28,660 nt of DNA from Atopobium sp. (GCA_015259035.1 JABZHC010000008.1:1-28660); one strand, 5' to 3'; shown: positions 15,722 through 23,496, counted from the first letter of the stretch. Notes: a model not told the origin generated them from the letters alone. Program-made: numbers and translations.

Positions 15722-16078
15722 ATGTCCGAAGAATTGATTCCTGGTGTCATGAAGAACATCGACGCAAAGACTGTAGTGACCCTTAAAGACCAGGTTGCAT
15801 GCCTTCCTGGTCAGGTCATCAGCAAGACCCTTGCGCAAAACGATGCCGTCAGCGTCACCCTTTTTGGTTTTGGCGCAGGTGAAGAGATTGCAAGCCATCG
15901 CGCGGGCGGCGACGCATTTGTCACCATTCTTGAGGGACGCGCAAACATTACCATCGATGACGACGTCTACAACCTTGAAGCTGGCCAGTCCATTGTGATG
16001 CCACTTGGTCACCCACATGCACTTCAGGCTCCAGAAGAGTTCAAGATGCTGCTGGTTGTTGTGTATCCACAGAAATAA
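15722..16078 (+). CDS. Small single-domain cupin protein
   Basis: The 118-residue protein folds as one cupin beta-barrel by pattern. Motif 2, G-x5-P-x-G-x2-H (GQSIVMPLGHPHA), is intact. Motif 1 (SHRAGGDAFVTILEG) keeps only one of the usual two histidines, so the metal site is partial or altered. Such proteins often bind small ligands or metals; the function is not determined. GGAGG at 15712-15716 sits 5 bases before the ATG at 15722, which excludes an upstream in-frame ATG at 15710. It is preceded by a perfect inverted repeat and followed by a strong hairpin, so it is probably a separately regulated single-gene unit between helD and eno. Confidence 0.8.
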   Translation: MSEELIPGVMKNIDAKTVVTLKDQVACLPGQVISKTLAQNDAVSVTLFGFGAGEEIASHRAGGDAFVTILEGRANITIDDDVYNLEAGQSIVMPLGHPHALQAPEEFKMLLVVVYPQK

Positions 16079-16115
16079 TTTATATATTTGCCCAACAATT
16101 CCGCAGGTATTTTCT

Positions 16116-16152
16116 ATTTGGCCAGGTGGACAGTATGTCTGCCTGGTCAAAT
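16116..16152 (+). promoter_or_regulatory. Strong 17-bp hairpin between the cupin gene and eno
   Basis: Arms 16116-16132 and 16136-16152 pair fully in plus-strand RNA with three G-U wobbles around a 3-base loop. No clean U-tract follows (ACTATCTTCTCC). It could be a weak terminator of the cupin transcript or an mRNA 3'-end stabiliser. Confidence 0.45.
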
Positions 16153-16177
16153 ACTATCTTCTCCTAACCTAATACTA

Positions 16178-16219
16178 TGTGTAATTACAATACACACCTC
16201 ATAACAGAATGGGTATACT
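16178..16219 (+). promoter_or_regulatory. Candidate eno promoter with overlapping palindromic site
   Basis: TACACA (16191-16196) and TATACT (16214-16219) are 17 bases apart, a good spacing with a near-perfect -10. The palindrome TGTAATTACA (16180-16189), nested in TGTGTA-N7-TACACA, touches the -35 box and could be an operator. Confidence 0.5.
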
Positions 16220-16269
16220 AGTTATGTCTGTGCAATCAGCAAAATGTTAAACCTAAAGAAAGGTGAGCT

Positions 16270-17559
16270 ATGAGCCAGATTTTTGATGTTCACGCACGTG
16301 AGGTCCTCGATTCCCGTGGCAATCCAACCGTTGAGGTTGAGGTTGTTCTTGATGACGGCTCCTTTGGTCGTGCAATCGTTCCTTCCGGTGCTTCCACTGG
16401 TGAGTTCGAGGCTGTAGAGCTTCGCGACGGCGACAAGAGCCGTTACCTGGGCAAGGGTGTTCTGAAGGCAGTCGAGCACGTCAACACTGAGATTCGCGAC
16501 CTTGTTATTGGTTGGGATGCAGAGGATCAGCGCGGCCTTGACCTCGCTATGATCAAGCTTGACGGCACTCCAAACAAGGGTCGCCTCGGCGCAAACGCTA
16601 TTCTCGGCGTTTCTCTTGCTGTTGCTCACGCTGCAGCTGCTTCTGCTGAGCTTCCACTTTACGCTTACCTCGGTGGCGCAAACGCTCACACTCTTCCTGT
16701 TCCTATGATGAACGTCCTCAACGGTGGCGTCCACGCTGACAACAACGTTGACTTCCAGGAGTTCATGATTATGCCTGTTGGTGCTCCTGACTTCACCACC
16801 GCTCTTCGCTGGTGCGCACAGGTTTACCACACCCTCAAGGACACTCTGAAGTCCCAGGGCCTCAACACCGGTGTTGGTGACGAGGGCGGCTTTGCTCCAG
16901 ACCTTAAGTCCAACGAGGAGCCACTTGAGCTTCTCTCCGAGGCTGTTCAGGCTGCTGGCTTTGAGCTTGGCAAGGACTTCCGCTTTGCTATGGACCCAGC
17001 TTCTTCTGAGTTCTACAACAAGGAGACCGGCAAGTATGACCTCAAGGGCGAGGGTCGCTCCCTTACCTCCGAGGAAATGGTTGCTTACTACGAGGAAATG
17101 GTCGAGAAGTTCCCAATCGTCTCCATCGAGGACGGCCTTGCAGAGGAGGACTGGGACGGTTGGAAGGTCCTTACCCAGCGTCTGGGCAAGAAGATCCAGC
17201 TCGTCGGCGACGACCTCTTTGTTACCAACACTCAGCGCCTGAAGAAGGGCATTGAGGTTCACGCTGGTAACTCCATCCTCATCAAGGTCAACCAGATTGG
17301 TACCCTGACCGAGTCCCTCGAGGCTATCGAGATGGCTAAGCGCGCAGGTTACACCGCAGTTGTCTCCCACCGTTCCGGTGAGACCGAGGACACCACCATT
17401 GCTGACCTTGTTGTTGCAACCAACGCTGGTCAGATTAAGACTGGTGCACCTGCTCGTACCGAGCGTGTTGCTAAGTACAACCAGCTTCTCCGCATCGAGG
17501 ATGACCTCGCTGAGGGTGCTGAGTACCTGGGCATGGACGCTTTCTACAACCTTCGCTAA
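16270..17559 (+). CDS. eno: Enolase (phosphopyruvate hydratase)
   Basis: Enolase interconverts 2-phosphoglycerate and phosphoenolpyruvate in glycolysis and is Mg2+-dependent. The 429-residue product is full length and has every landmark: the N-terminal VLDSRGNPTVEVEV, the mobile loop SGASTGEFEAVELRDGD, GVGDEGGFAPDL, the metal ligands in SIEDGLAEEDWDGW and QLVGDDLFVTN, the catalytic lysine in ILIKVNQIGT and the SHRSGETEDTTIADL signature. AAAGGTGAG precedes the ATG. Codon use is strongly biased and the gene contains no copy of the dispersed motif, both consistent with very high expression. Promoter and terminator on either side suggest a single-gene transcript. The next glycolytic gene (phosphofructokinase) lies just downstream past non-coding DNA. 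Confidence 0.98.
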   Translation: MSQIFDVHAREVLDSRGNPTVEVEVVLDDGSFGRAIVPSGASTGEFEAVELRDGDKSRYLGKGVLKAVEHVNTEIRDLVIGWDAEDQRGLDLAMIKLDGTPNKGRLGANAILGVSLAVAHAAAASAELPLYAYLGGANAHTLPVPMMNVLNGGVHADNNVDFQEFMIMPVGAPDFTTALRWCAQVYHTLKDTLKSQGLNTGVGDEGGFAPDLKSNEEPLELLSEAVQAAGFELGKDFRFAMDPASSEFYNKETGKYDLKGEGRSLTSEEMVAYYEEMVEKFPIVSIEDGLAEEDWDGWKVLTQRLGKKIQLVGDDLFVTNTQRLKKGIEVHAGNSILIKVNQIGTLTESLEAIEMAKRAGYTAVVSHRSGETEDTTIADLVVATNAGQIKTGAPARTERVAKYNQLLRIEDDLAEGAEYLGMDAFYNLR

Positions 17560-17636
17560 ACCCGCAGGTTGTGCGCTAGACGGTGAGTGGCCGGTCCAAC
17601 CGAGCTGCAACGCCGTTTAGGCTGCTAGAAGCTACG

Positions 17637-17668
17637 AAGCCGCATCTCATTTGAGGTGCGGCTTTTTT
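17637..17668 (+). terminator. Rho-independent terminator of eno
   Basis: A GC-rich stem (17637-17648 with 17653-17664, one G-U pair) with loop ATTT is followed directly by a run of six T. Classic form. Confidence 0.9.
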
Positions 17669-17800
17669 GTGCGCGCGAGTGCTGCGCGGGCGCTGCGGGG
17701 GTGCTGCGGCGCGGACCTCGGGTGCGGAGCGGGTCTGGGTGCGTCGCGGGTCCGGGTGCGAGTGCGAGTGTGGTTCTGGGAACAGCTGCGTGACCTGCGG
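17669..17800. other. G-rich low-complexity patch after eno
   Basis: This stretch is very GC-rich with G biased to the plus strand and is made of short reiterated words (GTGCTGCG, GGGTGCG, GTGCGAGTGCGAG). No gene is supported. It contrasts sharply with the AT-rich DNA that follows. Confidence 0.6.
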
Positions 17801-17810
17801 GTTTCTCGCC
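17799..17810 (-). repeat. Intergenic copy of the dispersed motif
   Basis: On the minus strand this reads GGCGAGAAACCC, matching GGCGAGAARNNC. It sits at the end of the G-rich patch, 66 bases before the MITE-like element. Confidence 0.6.
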
Positions 17811-17875
17811 ACACGCGATGCCCTAGCGGGCGCATGGGTTCCGTAGACGCATCCGAGCCTAGTTTGAAACGCCCG

Positions 17876-18006
17876 AACACACCTATGTCAGATAATCTGC
17901 TAAAAACTTGTATACATTTCGTGCAAAACGCTTATCTCATGCAGAATATCGTTATTAGATGTGTTTTTTTTCCTTGATTTTACAGATTATCCGACATAGG
18001 TGTGTT
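17876..18006. mobile_element. MITE-like element, 131 bp with ~28-bp terminal inverted repeats
   Basis: The left end (17876-17905) and right end (17979-18006) are near-perfect reverse complements: 14 matching bases, one mismatch, then 9 more matches. The interior of about 70 bases is AT-rich, has no gene and includes an 8-base T-run. Length, end structure and lack of coding fit a non-autonomous miniature transposable element. No convincing target duplication is visible. It could instead be a large bidirectional hairpin. Confidence 0.55.
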
Positions 18007-18276
18007 TGCTTAACTCTGAAATTTAGGGTAATTAAATCTTTGATATATCTTCATTCATAATTATGTATATCAGATAGAAATTATGCATAATAGTGAATTG
18101 AGCGTACGTGATTAAATTCAAATCCTATAACCAAAGATGCTCCACGATGTATTTGGGCTATTGAGCCTGGTTTTATCTGCAGTTTTTTGAGGATGTTCCG
18201 TCAGTCGATATAACAGCACCGCAGCTTCCCACCGCGGTTATACTTGATATGTCAACTCTCAAGAATCCGAGGCGCC
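18007..18276. other. AT-rich leader region before the phosphofructokinase gene
   Basis: No gene is seen. The region contains two perfect palindromes, CATAATTATG (18056-18065) and ATTATGCATAAT (18080-18091), the second sharing TATGCATAAT with the operator-like array at 3867-3876. A -10-like TATACT lies at 18239-18244 without a good -35. Confidence 0.45.
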
Positions 18277-19602
18277 ATGAACACCACATCAGAGCACGTA
18301 ATACGCACAATCCTGGTTGGACAGTCGGGCGGGCCGACTGCAGCCATCAATGCATCGCTTGCGGGTGTTGTTCGCGCAGCTCACGCCCAGGGCCTCCGAG
18401 TGCTCGGGATGCGCAACGGAATCCAGGGATTTCTTGAGGGCAACGTCGTTGACTTAGTGGAAGCACTTGAATTTACAGCATCTGAATCCAGATCGTCCAA
18501 CCATACATCCACAAATCCTGGCGAGAAAAACCTTCAGCTCCTAAGAAAAACGCCATCGAGCTGGCTGGGTAGCTGCCGCTTTAAACTGCCGGAGTTTGAG
18601 CCTAATCCTGCTACTTGCTCGAGCTCTGAACCAGCAGCCATCTCCCCTATCTACCAGCAGATTGATGCGCAGCTCAAGAAATACCAGGTAGACGCCGTGC
18701 TTTACATCGGCGGAAACGATTCCATGGACACCACAGACAAGCTGTCTCGATACTTTGCCCAGGTCGAAAGGCCTGTTTGCGTCGTCGGCGTGCCAAAGAC
18801 CATCGACAACGACCTCGAGGGCACCGATCACACCCCTGGCTTTGGCAGCGCGGCGCGGTTCGTTGCGTCCGTAACCGCTGAGCTCATCCGCGACGGCGGC
18901 GTATACAACAGCAAAAACGTCACGTTTATTGAGGCCATGGGTCGCGACGCAGGCTGGCTCACGGCGGCTGGTTCACTGGCGCAAGATATTTGTGGAACCG
19001 CCCCAGATTTTGTCCTTCTGCCCGAGATTCCGCTCGATGAACACGCACTACTTTCCGCCATTGAACAGCGACTTCGCGAGAAAAACAACGTGGTTGTAGT
19101 TGTCAGCGAGGGCGTCCATCACGCAGACGGTAGTTTCCTTTTTGATGCAAATTCTGTTGCAATTGATACGTTTGGACACCTTGCAGCTCAATCCGGAACA
19201 GCACAATACTTGTCGCAGCTAGCCAAGGATCAGCTAGGCGTAAAGTCTCGCGGTATTGAGCTCAATACGCTGCAGCGCTGTGCTTCGCATGCTGCTAGTA
19301 AGGTTGACTTAGACGAAGCCGAGGCGCTAGGCACTGCGGGAGTTGAAGCAGTTCTCCAAGGTAAAACGGGTGTTATGGTTGGTGTTCATAGAATCTCGGA
19401 TGCACCTTATGCCACGGAGATTCGTACTACCCCTGTCGCCGACGTTGCTAACAAGGTAAAGCTTGTACCTCGAGAAATGATCTCCGAAGATGGCTTCAAC
19501 GTTACCGGCTCCGCCCTGACCTACCTGCGTCCTCTTGTTGCGGGCATGGAGGAGCCGATTTCTACCGACGGACTTCCCCGTTTTCTTGCGGAGTTATCGT
19601 AG
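18277..19602 (+). CDS. pfp: 6-phosphofructokinase, probably pyrophosphate-dependent
   Basis: This enzyme phosphorylates fructose 6-phosphate in glycolysis. The phosphoryl donor can be read from two sites. GGNDS (145-149) has an aspartate where ATP enzymes have the second glycine-side residue (GGDGS). PKTIDND (173-179) has lysine 174 where ATP enzymes have glycine. Both are marks of PPi-dependent enzymes, and D177 is the catalytic base. At 441 residues it is a little longer than close relatives of this type (about 400-410), because of extra residues at about 62-85 and 100-115. The first insert encodes GEKN from an exact GGCGAGAAAAAC motif copy (18520-18531). The ATG at 18277 follows GAGG; an in-frame ATA/ATT-type extension to 18244 is unsupported. 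Convergent with murB. Confidence 0.88.
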   Translation: MNTTSEHVIRTILVGQSGGPTAAINASLAGVVRAAHAQGLRVLGMRNGIQGFLEGNVVDLVEALEFTASESRSSNHTSTNPGEKNLQLLRKTPSSWLGSCRFKLPEFEPNPATCSSSEPAAISPIYQQIDAQLKKYQVDAVLYIGGNDSMDTTDKLSRYFAQVERPVCVVGVPKTIDNDLEGTDHTPGFGSAARFVASVTAELIRDGGVYNSKNVTFIEAMGRDAGWLTAAGSLAQDICGTAPDFVLLPEIPLDEHALLSAIEQRLREKNNVVVVVSEGVHHADGSFLFDANSVAIDTFGHLAAQSGTAQYLSQLAKDQLGVKSRGIELNTLQRCASHAASKVDLDEAEALGTAGVEAVLQGKTGVMVGVHRISDAPYATEIRTTPVADVANKVKLVPREMISEDGFNVTGSALTYLRPLVAGMEEPISTDGLPRFLAELS

Positions 19603-19607
19603 GGATT

Positions 19608-19666
19608 CGTTGCGGACGCGACAGTGCCGTGCGGACGCGTGCAATCCGTTGCGGATAGGTGTGAGC
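19608..19666. repeat. Three degenerate ~20-bp GC-rich tandem repeats between pfp and murB
   Basis: Units 19608-19627, 19628-19646 and 19647-19666 each begin CGT(T)GCGGA. They fill the gap between the convergent stop codons of pfp and murB. No U-tract terminator is visible here; a perfect CCCCGAGG/CCTCGGGG dyad (19681-19703) overlaps the end of murB. Confidence 0.55.
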
Positions 19667-19675
19667 CGCGACTAG

Positions 19676-20602
19676 CTACTCCCCGAGGAACCTTACCTCG
19701 GGGTGAAGCTCGACATCAAACTGACATTTAACCTCGGCCTGGACATGCTCGATAACCGCATGAACCTCAGCAGCGGTAGCGTTGTCGTAATTGACCACAA
19801 AACCAGCATGCTTATCAGAAACACCGGCGCCGCCAAAGCGATAGCCCTTAAGACCAGCATCGGTAACAAGCTTGCCCACAAAGTGACCCTCAGGGCGCTT
19901 AAAGGTTGAACCAGCGGAAGGCAGCTCAAGAGGCTGCTTTTCCTCGCGCGCACGCGTGAACTCTTCCATCTTTTCACGGATCTTCTCGCCATCTGCACGA
20001 TGAAGATTAAACGTGGCGGAAAGCACAATCATGCCCTCATCAGCGATCCTGCTGTGGCGATACCCCAGGTCAAGCTCGGATGCGTCCAGCGTAGCAAAGG
20101 TGCCGTCGGCAAGAAGAACGCGGACGGATTTGAGCACGTCAGCGATGCAGCCGTCGTAAGCGCCTGCGTTCATGAAGCATGCGCCGCCCACAGAACCTGG
20201 GATACCGCACGCAAACTCGAGTCCAGAAAGGTCCAGCTCACAGGCCATCTCGGACGCCTCTTTAAGGCCGACGCCAGCCTGGCAGGTCATCTCGGTATCG
20301 TCGATACTTACGCCAGTCAAGCCATCGGCAATTGCAATAATGACACCACGATATCCTGCGTCGGAAACAAGCAGATCAGAGCCGTAGCCAAGAATAAAAT
20401 AAGGAGCTTCTGCGGCTTTGACCGCAAGGAGAATCTCTTTAACCTCATCGGGATCATCAGGGATGACATAGAGATCCGCAGGTCCACCCACTTTAAAAGT
20501 GGTGTGCTCGCTCATTGGCTCGTCTACCAGGACGTTCTCTTCTCCAACAATCGAGCAAAGCTTTCCGGCCAGGCTTTGTAAGTCATAGCCACTTTCAGAC
20601 AT
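19676..20602 (-). CDS. murB: UDP-N-acetylenolpyruvoylglucosamine reductase
   Basis: MurB is the FAD-dependent cytoplasmic enzyme that reduces UDP-GlcNAc-enolpyruvate with NADPH to UDP-MurNAc for peptidoglycan. The 308-residue product has HTTFKVGGPAD near the start, the FAD-binding loop GYGSDLLVSDAGYRG, IPGSVGGACFMNAGAYDG, the YRHS arginine (R182), the proton-donor serine in PSAGSTFKRP (S232), GGAGVSDKHAGFVVN and the C-terminal glutamate in HPEVRFLGE. The compact length points to the type II (Gram-positive) form. Odd point: the FAD loop is normally GSNLL, and the asparagine is aspartate here (D76). GGAGCG precedes the ATG at 20602. It is divergent from the riboflavin importer, which supplies the precursor of its cofactor, though that link may be chance. 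Confidence 0.95.
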   Translation of the reverse strand: MSESGYDLQSLAGKLCSIVGEENVLVDEPMSEHTTFKVGGPADLYVIPDDPDEVKEILLAVKAAEAPYFILGYGSDLLVSDAGYRGVIIAIADGLTGVSIDDTEMTCQAGVGLKEASEMACELDLSGLEFACGIPGSVGGACFMNAGAYDGCIADVLKSVRVLLADGTFATLDASELDLGYRHSRIADEGMIVLSATFNLHRADGEKIREKMEEFTRAREEKQPLELPSAGSTFKRPEGHFVGKLVTDAGLKGYRFGGAGVSDKHAGFVVNYDNATAAEVHAVIEHVQAEVKCQFDVELHPEVRFLGE

Positions 20603-20810
20603 GTAACACGCTCCTTAGTAAGTTACTTTTTATAGTTTATCGCAAGCGAGAAAAACGTGGCGTTGGGGCGAGAAAAACATAGTGTTGTAGCAAGGTAAAA
20701 CAACAAATACTAGAAAGAAAACCACTTCAAAACTGCTAAATTGCATTTCTTTAACACAAATGTTCATCCTGTTTTACGTGTTATCAGCTGTTAACTCTGC
20801 TATAGTACTT
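20603..20810. other. Upstream region of murB and of the FMN riboswitch
   Basis: No gene is seen. On the minus strand the murB leader holds two direct copies of the dispersed motif. On the plus strand TATAGT (20801-20806) is a good -10 for the riboswitch transcript, starting about where the aptamer begins; the -35 is weak. Confidence 0.45.
20645..20678 (+). repeat. Two direct copies of the dispersed motif upstream of murB
   Basis: AGCGAGAAAAAC (20645-20656, one mismatch) and GGCGAGAAAAAC (20667-20678, exact) lie 22 bases apart in the same direction in non-coding DNA. Confidence 0.6.
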
Positions 20811-20978
20811 ATCGATATGTTTCAGAAATGGTTGCAATTACCTACTGGTGGTAAGGTGGCCGAGCTCCAGGTTTTATAACAGCCCAGCTCAAAGAGCCAT
20901 CAAGTCCGCGACCCGCAAAGGCGGTTAACCTGGTTAAAGTCCAGGACCAACGGTACAGTCCGGATGTCAGAAACGGAG
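20811..20978 (+). ncRNA. FMN riboswitch (RFN element)
   Basis: Conserved RFN blocks appear in order: GATATG near 20814, a P2 hairpin around GGTTGCAATTACC, CTGGTGGTAA, then AGTCCGCGACC (about 20903), the CCTGG...CCAGG arm (20929-20944) and ACGGTACAGTCCGGATG (20950-20966). P1 closes by GTTTC (20819-20823) with GAAAC (20970-20974). The variable P3 region is enlarged. The ribosome site GGAG (20975-20978) lies directly after P1 and there is no terminator before the gene, so control is probably at translation: FMN binding should reduce access to the ribosome site of the riboflavin importer. Confidence 0.9.
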
Positions 20979-20984
20979 ACTTTT

Positions 20985-21572
20985 ATGGCTTCATCCCACT
21001 CAACCCACGCAACAACCGCATCTTCTAACGGCTGGTCCACCAAGAGAATTGCTATTCTCGCCATGCTTTGTGCAGCTGCTGCAATCAGCACCATGGTGCT
21101 TCAGTTCCCGCTTATCCCAGGCGTGACGTTTTTGAAGTACGATCCATCGGGCGTCTTTGCCCTGCTCGCAGGCGTAGCTTTTGGCCCTGCCGCGGGCGCG
21201 ATTGTCTCGGTGCTTCCCTACCTTCTGCACCTCACCACGGAGTCCGGAATTTACGGCACTATCATGGCAATTCTGGCAACGCTTAGCTACGTTTTGCCTG
21301 TCTCGCTGATTGTGTATAACCGTTCCGAGAAGATCAAGCAGCTGGTGCTTGCCCTCATTGTGGGCAGCGTTGTCAGTGTTGTTGCTTGTATTCTGGGCAA
21401 CCTTGTAGTTACGCCAATCTATACCGGCATGAGCGTAGAGGCAGTGAGCGGACTAATTGTCCCCGCGCTTCTCCCCTTCAACGTGGTGAAGGTTGCTATT
21501 AACAGCATCATCTTTGTTGTTATCATGCGCTCGGCTACCTCACTCTTTGAGAGCATCAAAGACGGTGAGTAA
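20985..21572 (+). CDS. ribU: ECF transporter S component, riboflavin-specific (RibU-like)
   Basis: S components bind the vitamin in the membrane and dock on an EcfA-EcfT energy-coupling module. The 195-residue protein has about six hydrophobic segments and the RibU-like signature LKYDPSGVFALLAGVAFGPAAG after the first helix. The FMN riboswitch directly upstream makes riboflavin the likely substrate. The start is decided by the RNA: an upstream in-frame ATG at 20964 lies inside the conserved GGATG of the aptamer, whereas the ATG at 20985 has GGAG six bases before it. The last codons overlap the GTG start of the ATPase gene. With ecfA and ecfT it forms a dedicated (group I) transporter. Confidence 0.88.
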   Translation: MASSHSTHATTASSNGWSTKRIAILAMLCAAAAISTMVLQFPLIPGVTFLKYDPSGVFALLAGVAFGPAAGAIVSVLPYLLHLTTESGIYGTIMAILATLSYVLPVSLIVYNRSEKIKQLVLALIVGSVVSVVACILGNLVVTPIYTGMSVEAVSGLIVPALLPFNVVKVAINSIIFVVIMRSATSLFESIKDGE

Positions 21573-23496
21573 TCTGGGTAACAATTCCCCTGATTTATAC
21601 ACGTCTGAAAGCACCGCACAAACTCAGGACCTGCCTGTAGCTGCGACGCTTTTGGACGTGACTTTTGTGCACGCAAAAGGCGTGATTGCCCTCGATCACG
21701 TCTCGTTCTCTATTCCTGCAGGTAAACGTACCTGTATTGTTGGTGCAAACGGTTCGGGCAAGTCTACCGTTGCCTCAATTCTCTCTGGCCTTTCCGCTCC
21801 TGACGAGGGAACTGTTACCTTTCTGGGAACCACCGTTGTCAATGACGGCCAAGTTGACTTTGAGGCGTATAAGGCCATTCGCCCGCAGCTTGGCCTGGTC
21901 TTCCAGAATCCTGAGGATCAAATTATTTGTAGCGTAGTTGCAGACGATATTGCCTTTGGTCTAGAGAACCTTCAGGTGCCCAGCGATCAGATAACTCCGC
22001 TGGTAGAAGAGCAGATTACCCTTGGAACTCTCACCGAGTTTGCGTCCGAAAATCCGCAGATGCTCTCGGGCGGTCAGCAGCAACGCGTGGCCATCTCGGG
22101 CGCGCTGGTCATGAAGCCGCAAATCCTCATTCTTGACGAACCTTCCGCAGCTCTTGACGTTGTTCATAGAAATAACGTTATGGGACTTGTCGAGAAACTC
22201 CGTGCAGCTGGAAAAACTATCGTTCATGTGACGCATTTCATGGACGAAGTAGTTTCTGCTGACCACGTGATTGCCTTAGACGACGGCCGCGTTGCGTTTG
22301 AGGGAACACCCGAAGCCCTCTTTGAGCAGCATGAGCTGGTTGAATGCCTGCATCTTGAAGAGCCGTTTGCCTATCAGGTGGCGCATGCGCTCAACAACCG
22401 CGGAGTTGTCGTGTGCAAATCCCCTTCGGCTCAGCGCATGCTTGACGAGCTGACGGGGCTTCTCGCCACGGGGTCACGAGGTGAGAAGGGCGGCGTGGCT
22501 GGAAGCTGCGGCGCGATGGCTGCGGGTTGTGGCAGCGTGGCTACAGCCGACAGCGCATCAGAGCCAGCAGCGGTTTCTGTGCGCGACGTGACGTTCTCGT
22601 ACCAGAAGCCTGTGCTCAAAAACATCTCGGTTGACGTGCAAAAAGGCTCGCATGTTGCCGTGATTGGCTCAACTGGTTCCGGCAAGTCTACCCTGGCGCG
22701 CTTGATTTGCGCACTTGATACGCCTGACACCGGCAGCCTCTTTGTAACTGGTTTGGATACTCGACAGAAGCAAAACCGCAGAAAACTTCACGGCATTGTT
22801 GGCTACGTCATGCAGCGACCAGAGCGCCAGCTTTTTGCACAAACGGTTGCCGAAGACGTGGCATTTGGCCCAACTAACCTGGGCCTTTCTGCCTGCGACG
22901 TCATAAGCGCTGTGAATGCTGCTCTGGAACTTGTGGGCCTTTCTCACAAGGCAGATGCTTCCCCTTTTGAGCTTTCTGGTGGTCAGCAGAGACTGTGCGC
23001 ACTTGCAGGCGTTATTGCTATGCATCCAAAGGTGCTTGTACTCGATGAGCCTACCAGCGGACTTGATCCCTACTATTGTTCTGAACTTAGAAAAATTATC
23101 AACTCCGTTCTTGAGGACGGCTGCACCGTTATTGAACTGACGCATTCGATGGAGGATGCGGCAGAAACTGACCAGATTATCGTACTCCATGAGGGTGACC
23201 TAGTGTTCTCTGGCACACCTTATCAAACATTTACTCATTTCACAGAGGCAGAATTCCAGGAGCTTGGACTGGGCATTCCTCATGCGCTTGCGTGGGCACA
23301 GCGCCTGTCCCGCACTACAGGAATCAACCTGGGAGAACCTTTGACCCTATCTGAGCTGGTAGACGCACTGGTAGGTGTGATGACGACCACCCCTAACGCC
23401 GCGCAGGTCATCGCCGCGCAGGTCGCCGACACCGCACAGTCAAGCGACACCGCACAGCCCAACGACCTCACGCAAGGAGGTCGCTATGGCGCTTAA
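21565..23496 (+). CDS. ecfA: Fused double-ATPase of the ECF riboflavin transporter (EcfA1-EcfA2 in one chain)
   Basis: The 643-residue protein carries two complete ABC ATPase domains. Domain 1 has Walker A GANGSGKST (K66), LSGGQQQRVAI and ILILDEPSAALD. Domain 2 has GSTGSGKST (K374), LSGGQQRLCAL and VLVLDEPTSGLD. In many bacteria these are two proteins, EcfA and EcfA', that pair to energise ECF importers. The linker (about residues 300-333) is a G/A/S/C-rich low-complexity stretch and the C-terminus holds short A-Q-V and D-T-A-Q repeats; both are very GC-rich. The start is inferred as the GTG at 21565, overlapping the ribU stop; no strong ribosome site is seen, so coupling is likely. A longer in-frame ATG start at 21493 lies well inside ribU. 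It overlaps ecfT by 11 bases. Confidence 0.88.
   Translation: MSNLGNNSPDLYTSESTAQTQDLPVAATLLDVTFVHAKGVIALDHVSFSIPAGKRTCIVGANGSGKSTVASILSGLSAPDEGTVTFLGTTVVNDGQVDFEAYKAIRPQLGLVFQNPEDQIICSVVADDIAFGLENLQVPSDQITPLVEEQITLGTLTEFASENPQMLSGGQQQRVAISGALVMKPQILILDEPSAALDVVHRNNVMGLVEKLRAAGKTIVHVTHFMDEVVSADHVIALDDGRVAFEGTPEALFEQHELVECLHLEEPFAYQVAHALNNRGVVVCKSPSAQRMLDELTGLLATGSRGEKGGVAGSCGAMAAGCGSVATADSASEPAAVSVRDVTFSYQKPVLKNISVDVQKGSHVAVIGSTGSGKSTLARLICALDTPDTGSLFVTGLDTRQKQNRRKLHGIVGYVMQRPERQLFAQTVAEDVAFGPTNLGLSACDVISAVNAALELVGLSHKADASPFELSGGQQRLCALAGVIAMHPKVLVLDEPTSGLDPYYCSELRKIINSVLEDGCTVIELTHSMEDAAETDQIIVLHEGDLVFSGTPYQTFTHFTEAEFQELGLGIPHALAWAQRLSRTTGINLGEPLTLSELVDALVGVMTTTPNAAQVIAAQVADTAQSSDTAQPNDLTQGGRYGA

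Noticed and set aside
16222..17610. Long minus-strand open frame of 462 codons
   Set aside because: Shadow of the highly biased eno gene on the other strand; enolase is unmistakable.
17647..17977. Short frames on both strands in the G-rich patch
   Set aside because: Low-complexity R/P/T- or V/R-rich translations with no ribosome site; the plus-strand frame runs into the inverted-repeat element.
19681..19703. CCCCGAGG/CCTCGGGG dyad as the murB terminator
   Set aside because: It lies inside the last codons of murB and no U-tract follows on either strand.
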